A DNA stretch of 16,344 bases from Gymnopilus junonius. Lineage: Eukaryota; Basidiomycota; Agaricomycetes; Agaricales; Galerinaceae. Position numbers and translations under genes: made by a program. Positions 1-9,128 of the stretch are shown piece after piece; positions within the stretch are counted from its first letter, which is position 1, and each line of letters opens with the position of its first letter. The DNA is taken from the NCBI GenBank assembly GCA_015501075.1, contig JADNYJ010000671.1:1-16344 (forward strand). Direction: 5' to 3'. Below the pieces are notes generated by a model. That model was given only the letters and a program-made list of their open reading frames with translations, had not been told where the DNA came from and did not search any database.

Positions 1-366
1 CTGAAAATACATCTTACACTGTGAATAGAAAGGGCGAGAGAAGCCACTCAACCGTCTGATTCTGATTTTAAATTTCAATATGCCATGTCGATTAGACGGT
101 TACTACCAAACAGTCGTCCATGGAACTGGCTGGGGTACGTACATGTTTATCAAATATCCAATACCAATAGGGAGATATACTATCATGTCCTCCCCCATCT
201 GATCCTGATTTTCAGATTTCTTACAATATGTACAGTACGTCAAAGTTTCTTCACATCTGAAGTCTTCACGGGAGGGTTAGATGGAGTATTTAAATTAAAG
301 GGTGGCTTCCTCATAGCACCTATAACTCAGAAAGCGTTATTTCACATCTTTTGATACTTTTCACAA
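1..366. other. 5' flank of the adenylation-domain gene
   Basis: No convincing coding sequence was found. An AT-rich, TATA-like stretch (TATTTAAATT, 287-296) lies about 70 nt upstream of the start codon at 367 and could be the core promoter of that gene. An open frame at 85-354 has low-complexity-like translation and no recognisable motif, and I treat it as chance. Confidence 0.4.
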
Positions 367-2303
367 ATGTCCCTCGACTCCATTACTACTCTTGATTCCT
401 TGCTCACCTTCCGAGCAGAGGACTCCCCAAACCATCGTTTCCTTATTCGTCCCGTAGAAGATACAGCCAACACTGCGTTTGAAGAAATTACCTACGGCAT
501 TTTTGACTTCCATGTCAGCCAGCTTGCGAAAGCTTGGATGATCGAAGAAACAGCCAAGAAACCGGAGGGCTCTCAACTTCGTCCCAAGGCAGTCGTTGGT
601 GTATTCTTTCCCTCTGGATACACCCTCGCCGTTGTTATGTTTGCCCTCATACGCCTCGGTGTAGTCCCTTTTTGTCTGTCCCCTCGAAACTCTGAGGAAG
701 GCCTCAAGCACCTCGTTCGAGAAGGGAAGGTAGCCATGATCATCACGAGCAGCGATGGCGGTATGGCATCTAGAGTGAAGACTATATTCCAGAATGATGA
801 TCAGCTACGAGTGCGAATCCTTGAGGTTGCTAGAAGCGATTTGGCCTACTGTTCTGCTACAACAGAGGCTGGGCGGTTTTCTTACCCTCAGCTATCTCCT
901 GGACTCATATCTGGCCAAGACACTGTTGTCCTCCAACACGTATGTCCATTCCACTTCCAGTATTTCCATGATCAACTGATGAACGGCCTACAGACTTCGG
1001 GATCGACGGCGTTCCCTAAGCCCGTAAAGCTATCGAATGCGCTTCTATTGCGTTCCATCCGAGGTGGATCGTGGTGGGTGGAAGGCTTCCACAGCCAGTC
1101 GGATATCGCACTCGGTCAACCTCCCATATTCCACGTAGGCATTCATCTTTTCCTCTCTCGTTGAAATGTCGCTGAACTCTCTGTAGGTTTTTGGGTTTAT
1201 TGGTGGCTTGCTGAATGCTCTTCTGCGTGGTCACACCTTTGCGTTTCCGCCTCTGCCTCCATCTGACAATGGTGGTCTATTCCCATCATCCGACACTCTA
1301 CGCAGTTATGCGACTCGTATTTCTGCCACGGAGTTCTTTGGTGTCTCGAGCACAGTTGTGGGCTTGGCGCGCTGCGAAGGAGGAATGGAGTTGTTCAAGT
1401 CAATGAGGCGAGTAGTGGTAGGTGGTGCTCCCATGCCTCGTGCCAATGGCGACTGGATTGTCCAACATGGTGTACATCTTGTTGAAGTCTTTGGCAGTAC
1501 TGAAGCCGGATCGTTGGTAGGTTTCCTTTTCCTTTATATGAAAAATACTATCAGCTGATCATAAGCCAAGCTCAACTCGAATCGGCCAGTCGGAGACCCT
1601 GCTTGGCAATCGATGCGTGTTTGCTCAAATCTCCCTCACCATTTTGAACCATACGGACCGGCTCCACACACAGTTTTCGAACTGGTCTTGCACTCTTCCC
1701 CTCTTACTGGTGAATTTTCGGCGGCGGATACTCAAACGGGTTACTTTCACACACACGACCTGTTCCAAGAGTGGCCTAATCCTGGGAGTGGGACCTGGAG
1801 GCATTGCGGACGCAGCGACGATGTCCTGTTGTTGAGCTCTGGTCAGAACTGGAATCCACGGCCTATGGAACTGCAGATCGAAGCGGTACATTTGAAATAT
1901 TTTTCTACCACATACTTGCTTACGCTGATTGCTGTCGGATTATTCTGATATTTAGTCAACGGCAGTACAGCATGCTGTCATCTTTGGACATGCCCGTCCG
2001 CATCTTGGGGCACTCATTTCTCCTCGGGCAAGCGGCCCTGGATCCATGGTCGCCGATGTGGAACCTGAGGCCAGAGAAGCTATATGGGCAGCTATTCAGG
2101 TTGCAAACGCTGTAGCACCCTCGAACGCCCGCATTGCACGAGATTCTGTGTTGCTCATCACGGCGAAGGGCGTCGTTCCTTTAGACGATCCAAAGACCAA
2201 ACCCAAGAACATTCCCATTGCTGATAAAGGTACACCTTTACGTGCTAAAACATATGCTTTATTTGCAGAGGAGATAGATTCGGTGTATAAGGGTGTGGTC
2301 TGA
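367..2303 (+). CDS. Free-standing adenylation (AMP-binding) domain protein, NRPS-like, 5 exons
   Basis: Exons are 367-939, 994-1134, 1187-1516, 1571-1885 and 1956-2303; the introns are 52-70 nt and all phase 0, giving 568 aa. Seen: the A3 motif HTSGSTAFPKP begins at residue 191, exactly across the first splice junction. FGSTEAGSL (A5) lies at 340-348, YFHTHDLF (A7) at 406-413, GRSDDV...NPRPME (A8) at 428-448, and KGTPLRAKTY (A10, with the likely catalytic Lys544) near the end. Known: such domains activate a carboxylic acid as acyl-AMP, and in fungal NRPS-like reductases they are followed by a carrier domain and a reductase or thioesterase. Here the frame stops right after the A domain (EEIDSVYKGVV), so no carrier domain is visible. 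Odd: the usual STG of A3 is STA. A 39-nt GT-AG stretch at 2230-2268 was not removed because it encodes the A10 motif. The substrate cannot be read from the sequence. It may be a degenerate remnant of a longer enzyme. Confidence 0.85.
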
Positions 2304-2982
2304 CTTGTCCCTCCAATCACAATTTGCTATAATTTAATCTTTTCAACTCTCGACATGTATCACTCCAAATTTTTTTCTCCGTTCTACTCCAAGTTTAATA
2401 CCGGCCGTATGTGATGAGCGGCTCTGGCATCTGGCCACCTCGATCCATATTTGGACTTAGCCACGTAGTGTAGTTCACATTCCTTTCCGTCGCCTCCTAT
2501 TTGATTCTATAAGAACTATCTATACATAGTTAACTCTTGGTAGAATCACACAGTGTTCTGGGATCTCACTGCATTATTCCTCTTGTTCATTCTCCTCGTT
2601 GGATTTATCTCTCCATTGAGCGTTGCCGTTTCGGTCATTCAAAAACGCGGCGCGGTTCCTGATGGCTCCTTACTCGAAATTTGAGAGGAAAGGTGTACTA
2701 GACTATAATAAAAGCACACTTGAACATATCATTTCAGAGCGACTTAAACTATCATCCTACGACACTGGAAAAAAAGGCCGAAGGAGGTAATGAGATCATG
2801 CTCCACATATTTTTGTCTCAGCAGCTAAAAAGGCGGCTTGGTCCCCAATTTAGGAGAACAACAAAGGCATTCTATAAGTACATCGTGACCAATACAAAAA
2901 AAAGAGCAAAGAAAAAAACAACTTGAAATCACAAATTTAAGACGCATCAGCAGGCTCCTGACTGACCACCCCTACTACTAAC
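2304..2982. other. Intergenic / 3' region after the adenylation gene
   Basis: No complete gene is visible. It is AT-rich, with short poly-T and poly-A runs that fit a 3' UTR and terminator. The only open segment of note is the hydrophobic stretch at 2554-2684, listed separately. An open frame at 2720-2926 gives a Lys-rich low-complexity peptide and is not supported. Confidence 0.5.
2554..2684 (+). other. Orphan open segment with a membrane helix, possible terminal exon
   Basis: After an acceptor-like CACACAG ending at 2553 the frame reads about 43 codons to TGA at 2682-2684. It holds a hydrophobic helix (FWDLTALFLLFILLVGFI...) followed by a short polar tail (VIQKRGAVPDGSLLEI). There is no ATG, and an in-frame TAG sits at 2541. 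The phase matches a donor-like GTGTGG at 2293 inside the end of the adenylation gene. Splicing there would replace the GVV terminus with a membrane-anchored tail through a 261-nt intron. That is longer than any other intron in the window, so this is speculation; the segment may be chance. Confidence 0.2.
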
Positions 2983-3295
2983 CTAACCCTCTTCTCTGCT
3001 CCGAGTGCATGTATAGATATTAGAGAACTTGAAAAATCCAGCAGTGCCTCTCTCAAATCGCAAATCTCCTTTACCCGCTCGAACTCGATCCAACACCGGG
3101 GCGGCGGCTCCCTCCCGTGTCCGTGCCCGTGCCCGTTCTCTGTAGTGGCGGAGCAGGGCGGAGAAGAAGGTATCGGCGCCGCTTGTGTGCAGGACGTCGA
3201 AGAGGGTGGCGTGGACGGACATGAGGTGGGGTGAGTCTAGGGGGAGGGGGAGGTCGGAGTTTAAGGCTGGGAGTGAGGCTAAGGATCTTTTGCAT

Positions 3296-3320
3296 AGGAG
3301 GAGGAGGAGGAGGAGGAGGA
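3296..3320. repeat. (AGG)8 microsatellite at a deletion junction
   Basis: Eight AGG units ((CCT)n on the relic's strand) sit exactly where the relic jumps from the HNH segment to the C-terminal segment. The intact paralogue has a shorter TCCTCCTCC run at the matching downstream edge (about 11035-11046). Confidence 0.9.
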
Positions 3321-3367
3321 AAACTTGACTTGGAAGGATATGGGTGGTTGTTAATTGTACTTGGACT

Positions 3368-3391
3368 GCACCCTCACCTGGATGAGGGTGC
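3368..3391. repeat. 9-bp perfect inverted repeat inside the relic
   Basis: GCACCCTCA (3368-3376) and TGAGGGTGC (3383-3391) are separated by 6 nt. The matching site in the intact paralogue (10437-10458) is also palindromic (8 of 9 pairs, 4-nt loop). It falls in the part coding DDSHP.P.E.A, just after the first Cys of the HNH motif. Confidence 0.7.
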
Positions 3392-3932
3392 GAATCATCC
3401 AGGACGCGCATTACGATGCATGAGAAGACGTCATGGAGGAGTAACTGCGTGTGAGGGGTGATTTTAAAGAGGAAATAAGTCAAACTGAACGAGGTATGTT
3501 TATAGGGGGAGTGGGGTACTTTACGCAATTTCTGTGGGATGTTCTCGTTCCTTCCTCTGTGGTTTCATCTTCCGAGTCTGAGTCGGAAATGGTATATCAA
3601 CTGAGGGGATTGTTTGCCCCAACCTTTGCCTACAACAGCTATCGTAAAAGATTGCCAGATAGACATGAAGAAGCCAGTTCCTCCAGCTGGGCCAATAACT
3701 GCGTGTCATCATCTTGAATCTTGATGATTTCATCATGTATTGCAGTGTAGATAGCAACGAAGGGTATAGAGGTGCCTTCGGTGAGGGCAAGGGAATTGCA
3801 GAGGCTTGCCGCACAGTTGCCGTCCGGGTCGGGATTACATAATTTATAACGGGCCGAAGACCGTACGCTGCTCTGAACCTTGTTGAACTGATCCTTATGC
3901 ACCTCCAAGCGGTGTAGCCTCCATCTCACTCA

Positions 3933-6900
3933 ATGCCCATCGCATACCTCAATGCCTCCTCCTCGTCCTCCACATCGATATCCACAACAACGACGCAGGT
4001 CCTGACTGCCGCCAACCAGCTGCTCGCTGACCATGCCGCCCTCATCCTGCGCATCCGCTCCGCACAGAAAGAGCACCGCGAGCAGCTGCACGAGTATGCG
4101 ACGCCCCCTACGGAGCTGATTGATCTGCCGCTTATACCCTCGTCTCCTGGCTCGCCGGTGTTGGATGAGCGGGATATGATGGAAGTAGACGAGGAGGAGG
4201 GGGAGGGAGAGGAAGAAGAGGAAAGGCAGATTCGACAGGACTTGCCGCCTGCTAAAAGAGCGAGGGCGCTGCGGTACAAGAATTATGTGCCAGAGGAGGA
4301 GACGATACGGAATGACTATTCGCAGCGATACGTGGATGGCGGTGAATGGCCGCAGAACTGGGTCCTAGGCGCAGAGCCCGAGCACCGGTTCGAAGAGTAC
4401 GCGCTTTCGTCTTAGGTATCATTCAAGTCGTACTCACACACACCCTTCCAGATACCCAAAACAACAACGGCTGCTGCACCTCAAAAAAGCCTCTGTGAAC
4501 GCGCACTCGCTCCCACCGTCCTACCTTCCCTACACGGACCTCTCCGCCCTGCACCCCTCAAAATTCGACGTCATCCTCATCGACCCGCCCTTCTCCTCCT
4601 CATTCACCTGGGACCACCTGCTGGACCTGCCTGTCCCCTCTCTCGCTTCGGACCCCAGCTTCGTGTTCCTCTGGGTGGGCAGTGGTGCTGGGGAGGGCCT
4701 GGAAAGAGGCCGAGAGGTCCTAGCGAAATGGGGCTATAGACGCGCGGAGGATGTGGTGTGGGTCAAGACGAACAAGACGACGAATAGAGGCCCTGGGGTG
4801 GGTTACTTTAGAGATTTATCGGCATTTATCAGTGGTTTACTGACTACTTTACTTTACAGACGGATCCGCCTACTACCTCCGTACTCACGCGGACGAAACA
4901 GCATTGTCTGATGGGCATCCGAGGCACTGTGCGCCGCTCGACCGACAGCTGGTTCGTGCACTGTAACGTCGGTACGTGCCTTCCCTTTCCTCTCCCTTCA
5001 TGTAACTAACCCCCTCTCAGACACAGACGTAATAATATGGGAAGGCGACCCCTCCGACCCAACGCGCAAACCGCCCGAGATGTACACCCTCATCGAGAAC
5101 TTCTGTCTGGGCCTGCGCCGCCTCGAAATCTTCGGCAGACTCTCCTCGCTGCGCCGGGGGTGGGTCACCGTGCTGGCGCCTGGTCAGGAGGGGTATATCC
5201 CGGGCGATGGGGCGGTGGGGGTTGATTTTCCGGAGGAGGGGGCGGAGGGTGTTAATGGTGTTAGTGGGATTGGGAATGGAAATGGGAAGGGTGTGGGAGG
5301 TGGAGGGGACGAAGGTGATGGGACGGAGGGGATGGGATTTGGAGGATATGCATCGGCGTCGGGATCAGGGTCAGGATCGGATGCGAGGATGCGGACGGCG
5401 CATCGGTGGGTGCAGCAGACGTGGGAAGAGGGGATTAGGGAAATCGGGCAAACCGCGCTCGCGCTTTCTGCTACCTCCAATTCGATTTCCAATACCAATG
5501 GCAGCAACATCAACGGCGCTACTGCTGCTATCATTACCAATGGCTCTGCTTCCCAAGCCGGTGGAATGGGTCTGTCGATGAACCAACAAGATGGCGGCGT
5601 TAATATGAACATGAACATGAACATGAACATGAACTCGAATATGAACCCCTCCAATACGCCCCTCCTGCAGAACCTGACATTATCCCTGGGTCCCCCTGCG
5701 CGGCCGGTGGTGCCGACGACGCATGAGATTGACGCGTTGAGGCCCAAGTCGCCTGTGCGGGCCGGGCATGGGGGTGGGCATGGAGGGGGAGGTGGGGGAC
5801 ATGGTGGGAGCGGGGGCGGAGGTGGTATGAATGGGATGGGTGGGATGAGTGGAGGTGGGATGAATGGGCAGGGTATGGGAGGCATGGGTGGAGGTGGGAT
5901 GGGGATGGGCGGGATGGGTGGTATGAATGGGATGAGTGGGATGGGGGGTATGAATGGCATGAATATGAACATGGGCATGGGAGGTATGGGTATGGGAGGC
6001 ATGGGCACGATGGCGGTGCCCATGTCTATGTCTATGGGCTCACGAACGTCCGGATCCGGCTCTGGGTCGGGGTCATCAGGCGGGGGCGGGGGCGGGAGAT
6101 CGGCAAGCGGTGCTGGTCAAGTTTCAAACTCAGGCTCTGGGAGGGGACGAAGCCAACAAAACCAAGCGCAGAACGCGAGTCTCATCGCACAGCCTATGCA
6201 TTCGCCTTCCCACAGCACTCCCAACACCACCACCACTACTGCCAATAACACCACCAACAGCTTGGGGCTGATCAATGCTAATTTCGGAGGTATGGGCGGG
6301 GGTATGACTGGGGCCATGGGTTCGGGGATGAGTGGGATGGGCGGGATGGGTATGGATGATATGATGTCCATGGGGTTCGGGATGAATATGAGCCCACAGG
6401 CATTGATGGGTATGGGTGGTATGAGTGGTATGAGCGGTATGAACAACATGAGCAACATGGGTGGTATAGGCGGGATGGGCGGGATGTCGGGGATGAATGG
6501 CATGAACGGCATGAACATGACCACCACCAACCACAACCACAATCGCGTCGGCGGAATGGGGTCTGGAGTCGGAGTCGTCAACGCCGTCGGGGGTGGTATG
6601 CCTATCCACCTCGGAGGAGGAGGAGGAGGGGGGATGAACTCCATGAACGGTATCAACCCTATGAACATCGGCGGTATGAGCGGTATGGGTAACATGGGCA
6701 ATATCGGCGGTATGGGGAGCATGAGCGGGATGAACAGCATGAACGGGATGAACGGGATGAATGGCATGAACATGATGAGTTCAGCATCCCCCGAACTAGG
6801 CTTTGGGGGGATGGACTGGGATGCCATGGGCGGGTTGGCGGGCATGCCGGGTATGAGTGGTATGTCGGCTATGAACGGCATGGGGGGTATGAGTGGAATG

Positions 6901-7095
6901 GGCGGCATGGGGATGCAGGGTATGGGAGCGATGGGGATGCAAGGCCTGGGCAATATGGGGATGGGGATGAACTTGGGTGCGATGATGGGTATGGGTGGTA
7001 GCATGGGTATGGGTGGTGGGATGGGCGCGCACGGACATGCACATGGACCTCCTCCGAGCGGACGCGGTGGACATGCTCATGGACATGGGTTTTGA
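3933..7095 (+). CDS. METTL14: METTL14/Kar4 orthologue of the m6A mRNA methyltransferase complex, with a giant Gly/Met-rich tail
   Basis: Exons are 3933-4396, 4452-4797, 4860-4971 and 5021-7095 (introns 55, 62 and 49 nt), giving 998 aa. Residues 1-120 are Ser/Thr-rich, then acidic ([14 protein letters not shown]). The MT-A70 core covers about 120-362. Seen: [36 protein letters not shown] (DPPF 199-202), [50 protein letters not shown] and [14 protein letters not shown]. Known: METTL14 (yeast Kar4) pairs with METTL3/Ime4 in the nucleus. It scaffolds RNA binding rather than catalysis; human METTL14 has EPPL where METTL3 has DPPW. RGT.RRSTD matches the human segment carrying Arg298 (here Arg296). 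Odd: residues 363-998 are low complexity, with poly-Gly/His, MN repeats, hundreds of residues of GGM/GMN/GMS units and a His-rich end. They contain only one RGG. The human protein is about 456 aa. The ATG at 3933 is chosen because it opens a continuous frame; the upstream DNA belongs to the HNH relic. Confidence 0.93.
5605..5634 (+). repeat. (ATGAAC)5 hexamer microsatellite coding [10 protein letters not shown]
   Basis: Five perfect ATGAAC units lie in frame within the METTL14 tail. Two interrupted units follow, so length variation here would add or remove Met-Asn pairs without shifting the frame. Confidence 0.95.
5767..7030 (+). repeat. METTL14: Imperfect GGN-ATG coding repeat (Gly-Met tract) of METTL14
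   Basis: About 1.2 kb is built from degenerate units of GGN ATG, GGN GGN ATG and ATG AAN/AGN codons. The plus strand is strongly G-rich. It includes GGCGGGGGCGGGGGCGGGAG near 6079, which could form a G-quadruplex, and runs of six or more G. The middle (about 6030-6280) is a break of Ser/Gly, Gln/Asn and Thr-rich sequence, and a His/Asn patch sits near 6520. Synonymous codon use varies between units, which suggests old expansion plus continuing divergence rather than a very recent array. Confidence 0.85.
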
Positions 7096-7775
7096 TTGAT
7101 TTTTTGCCTCTTCGTTTCTCGTTTATCTCCTCCATTTCTCTCTCTCTTCCAGTCATCACCGTTCTTGCGTACATACTCTATCTCGTTTCTTTCTCTGCTT
7201 TTCTTTTGGTCGTTATACTCTACATGGGACCTTTTATTCCTTTCTTCCTTCCTTCCATTCTTGCAATCTTCTTCTCTCTTTCTCTGCATCATCCTCCTCC
7301 CTTCCTCCATCATTGCTTTCGAATTCGTGGCATTTGCATGCATAGTAGTAGCAAGTAGTACATGTACATTAGTATATCTCCCTTACCACATCTGTCACAA
7401 TCGTGATGACGCTTTTCTCTTGCTTTGTGTTTAGTTTATGTTAGATATATATATAGGTCTACGGTCTGTGCTTTGTCTAGTCAGTTATGTTACGTTACGT
7501 TATGTTATATAGAATAGGATAGGATCTTGGGCGCTCACTCTCTTATGTCGCTTGTCATAGTTTTTAGTTTATATTACGGGTCGTTGATGTGAAAACAGGG
7601 TCTAGCAGGTAAAATTCCGTGTCATTATTATAGCCATACATTCATATCTTATGTACCGGAAATATCAGCCGTAGTTTACAGTAAGTAAACCGATGGAGGG
7701 ACAACGCAGACATAAAAAAAATGGAATCAATCCAGGACGTTGCGGGACCAATGAGCAATCGACAGTCCTCACTAT
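7096..7775. other. 3' UTR and intergenic region after METTL14
   Basis: It starts with about 230 nt of pyrimidine-rich sequence, followed by AT-rich DNA with a (TA)n run near 7446-7455 and short GTTAC/GTTAT tandem pentamers around 7489-7510. This fits a long 3' UTR and terminator. Open frames here translate to Phe/Leu/Ser strings caused by the T/C bias and are not believed. Confidence 0.5.
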
Positions 7776-8760
7776 CTGTAGATGGGCACGGCATGGTTTG
7801 GATCGAATCCAATGCCATCCATGATCCAGTGCGGCCTGTAGTTTGAATTTAGTCCAGAGCTATGGAATTAGAGGGGTAGGACCGCACATTACACAGATCG
7901 GGGCCATATTGAGCAGTAAGCAGCCTATAGCCCTGCTAGCATCGGATCATTAGAAAAGAAAAGGTATGAAAGAATCAAAGAGAAGAGAAGAGAAGGACAA
8001 CGTGAAAAGAAAGAGGGATTCCCGATAGCACGTATACCAGACACCAAGGTAGGCTCGGACCGTCCGCCCTCTAACCTGTCCTTGATAAACATAATGGTTA
8101 GACACAGGAACCCATTGCTGGCAGCGCTTTGATCCGGATCTGTTGATCTGCGTCGATTTCGGAACTCAAGAAAGAGTCAGAGGGGGTGGGTGCCTGGACG
8201 TTGTGTAAGGAAACTACTGATGGGATCGAGACAAGAGTGATAAGGAAGAAGCAAAATGATGAACAACGAGAGAAAAGGTGCAGGAAAAGAAAAGAAAGGC
8301 AGAGAGAAAAGAAGAAAAAGAATCAAAACCCTCACACTGCATGTAGTATGCAGTGAGCAGAGAACGGCAAACTACTGCGACGAAATTGCCCATTCCCATT
8401 CCAACACTGAAAGCAGATAGAGTCTATAAGGCGCAAGTGAGGTGTTCAAAGTTCGACAGAATTTCAAGTCCACCTCAGCGTCCTCTTTTAGCGAGTTATC
8501 AGGACGTCAGAACGGGATTGAAAGCCTTGCAGTGGGTATATATTGTTGATTAGGAAGATGGACATAAGGAGGATGGGAACGTCGAGGAGAAAGATGATGA
8601 GAACAAGGATCTTAATGATCCGCCATGCCAAGTAATCGAAGCGTCGGGGTAACACACATGTCGATAAGGTCGACAGAAACGATGAACAAAAGAAAGAAAT
8701 GAAAATAAAAGAAGACAGTAGAGTCAAAATAAAGGAGAGAACAAGAGCCAAGTAGCTGAA
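7776..8760 (-). other. Ambiguous minus-strand segments, possible unrecognised multi-exon gene
   Basis: The minus strand has pyrimidine tracts ending in CAG/TAG acceptors, followed by short open segments. One opens after TTCAG at 8756 and runs to TAA at 8488-8490, including a strongly hydrophobic helix (FDYLAWRIIKILVLIIFLLD, from about 8640). Another (about 8406-8338) reads VGMGMGNFVAVVCRSLLTAY and is followed by GTGTGAG. The last (about 7834-7776) reads PHWIMDGIGFDPNHAVPIYR then a stop, after an acceptor CTACAG. I could not join these in one phase without weak splice sites. In the 8050-8220 part all three frames are open, so frame choice is arbitrary. No family is recognised. It may be a real gene, a decayed one, or simply a pyrimidine-rich promoter. 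Confidence 0.25.
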
Positions 8761-9046
8761 GACAAAAGAAAAGAAGAGAATTTCTGATCCCCGCTACTAG
8801 CGCCACTCACAACGGAAGGCGAAACGCTCACCAGGAAACAATAGAGTTGGACGTTCAGTATGAGTACGCGACATTGACAAGGTCCGAGTGAAGAGTCGTG
8901 CGTCAAGTTTTATCAGCGATATAGGCGCTACAGAAGAGGATATAAGCCACATACCAAACGGCAACCCGTAATCGATAATCGCCTAGACTACCCGAGCGAT
9001 AAACCCAAAGCCAAGAAAACACCCCCAGCAGAATCGCCACAGAGTA

Positions 9047-9117
9047 CTAGAGGTGACCGAGGTCATGCAGACGCTCTAGGGCTAATACCAGTCCGAGATG
9101 TCGCCTGGCGGCTGACT
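9047..9117. repeat. Diverged direct repeat, copy 1
   Basis: About 70 nt beginning CTAGAGGTGAC, with TCATGCA, GCTCTAG and a TGTC..CTGG end in the same order as copy 2, 172 nt downstream. By eye roughly two thirds of positions match. CTAGAG and CTCTAG inside the repeat form a short inverted pair around TCATGCA. Confidence 0.6.
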
Positions 9118-9128
9118 CGCGATGCACC

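Larger units (their letters stand above)
2983..3890 (-). pseudogene. Decayed relic of an HNH-type gene, paralogous to 9758-11332
   Basis: Read on the minus strand, the order of similarity to the 9758-11332 gene is kept. There is a block with EGTSIPFVAIYTAIHDEI and IQ...LEELAS (to about 3672). Next comes an exon ending TEEGTRTSHRN at 3525, an 80-nt intron (3524-3445) in the same place, then LLLHDVFSC...VLDDSHPHP and THILP. Last is PHLMSVHATLFDVLH..GADTFFSALLRHY. It is broken in several ways. The ATG of the intact copy is CTT here. About 303 nt (9881-10183 in the intact copy) and about 535 nt (10500-11035) are missing. A CAA codon has become TGA (3599-3597), and a frameshift near 3120-3150 moves the conserved CW.EFER...KEI..LRE tail out of frame. 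The parts that would carry the second half of the HNH motif are gone. It is not expected to make a working protein. Its 5' end touches the METTL14 start. Confidence 0.8.

Noticed and set aside
2230..2268. 39-nt GT...CAG that could be an intron in the adenylation gene
   Set aside because: Removing it deletes the A10 motif KGTPLRAKTY with the catalytic Lys, and it is shorter than the other introns.
2983..3528. The 181-codon minus frame as a standalone gene
   Set aside because: Its start is inside the relic's intron, it crosses a deletion joint with a Leu run from the microsatellite, and its tail is frameshifted relative to the intact paralogue.
5184..6023. Long minus-strand frame rich in Pro/Ile/Met (279 codons)
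   Set aside because: It is the mirror of the GGN-ATG repeat of METTL14; the complement of such codons has no stops, so the openness is a by-product.
6117..7004. Minus-strand frame rich in Pro/Ile (295 codons) and other frames rich in His/Thr
   Set aside because: Same cause: antisense and shifted readings of the Gly/Met repeat, with no independent motif.
7770..7830. tRNA-like B-box (GGATCGAATCC)
   Set aside because: No matching acceptor stem, D-arm or anticodon arm could be drawn around it.
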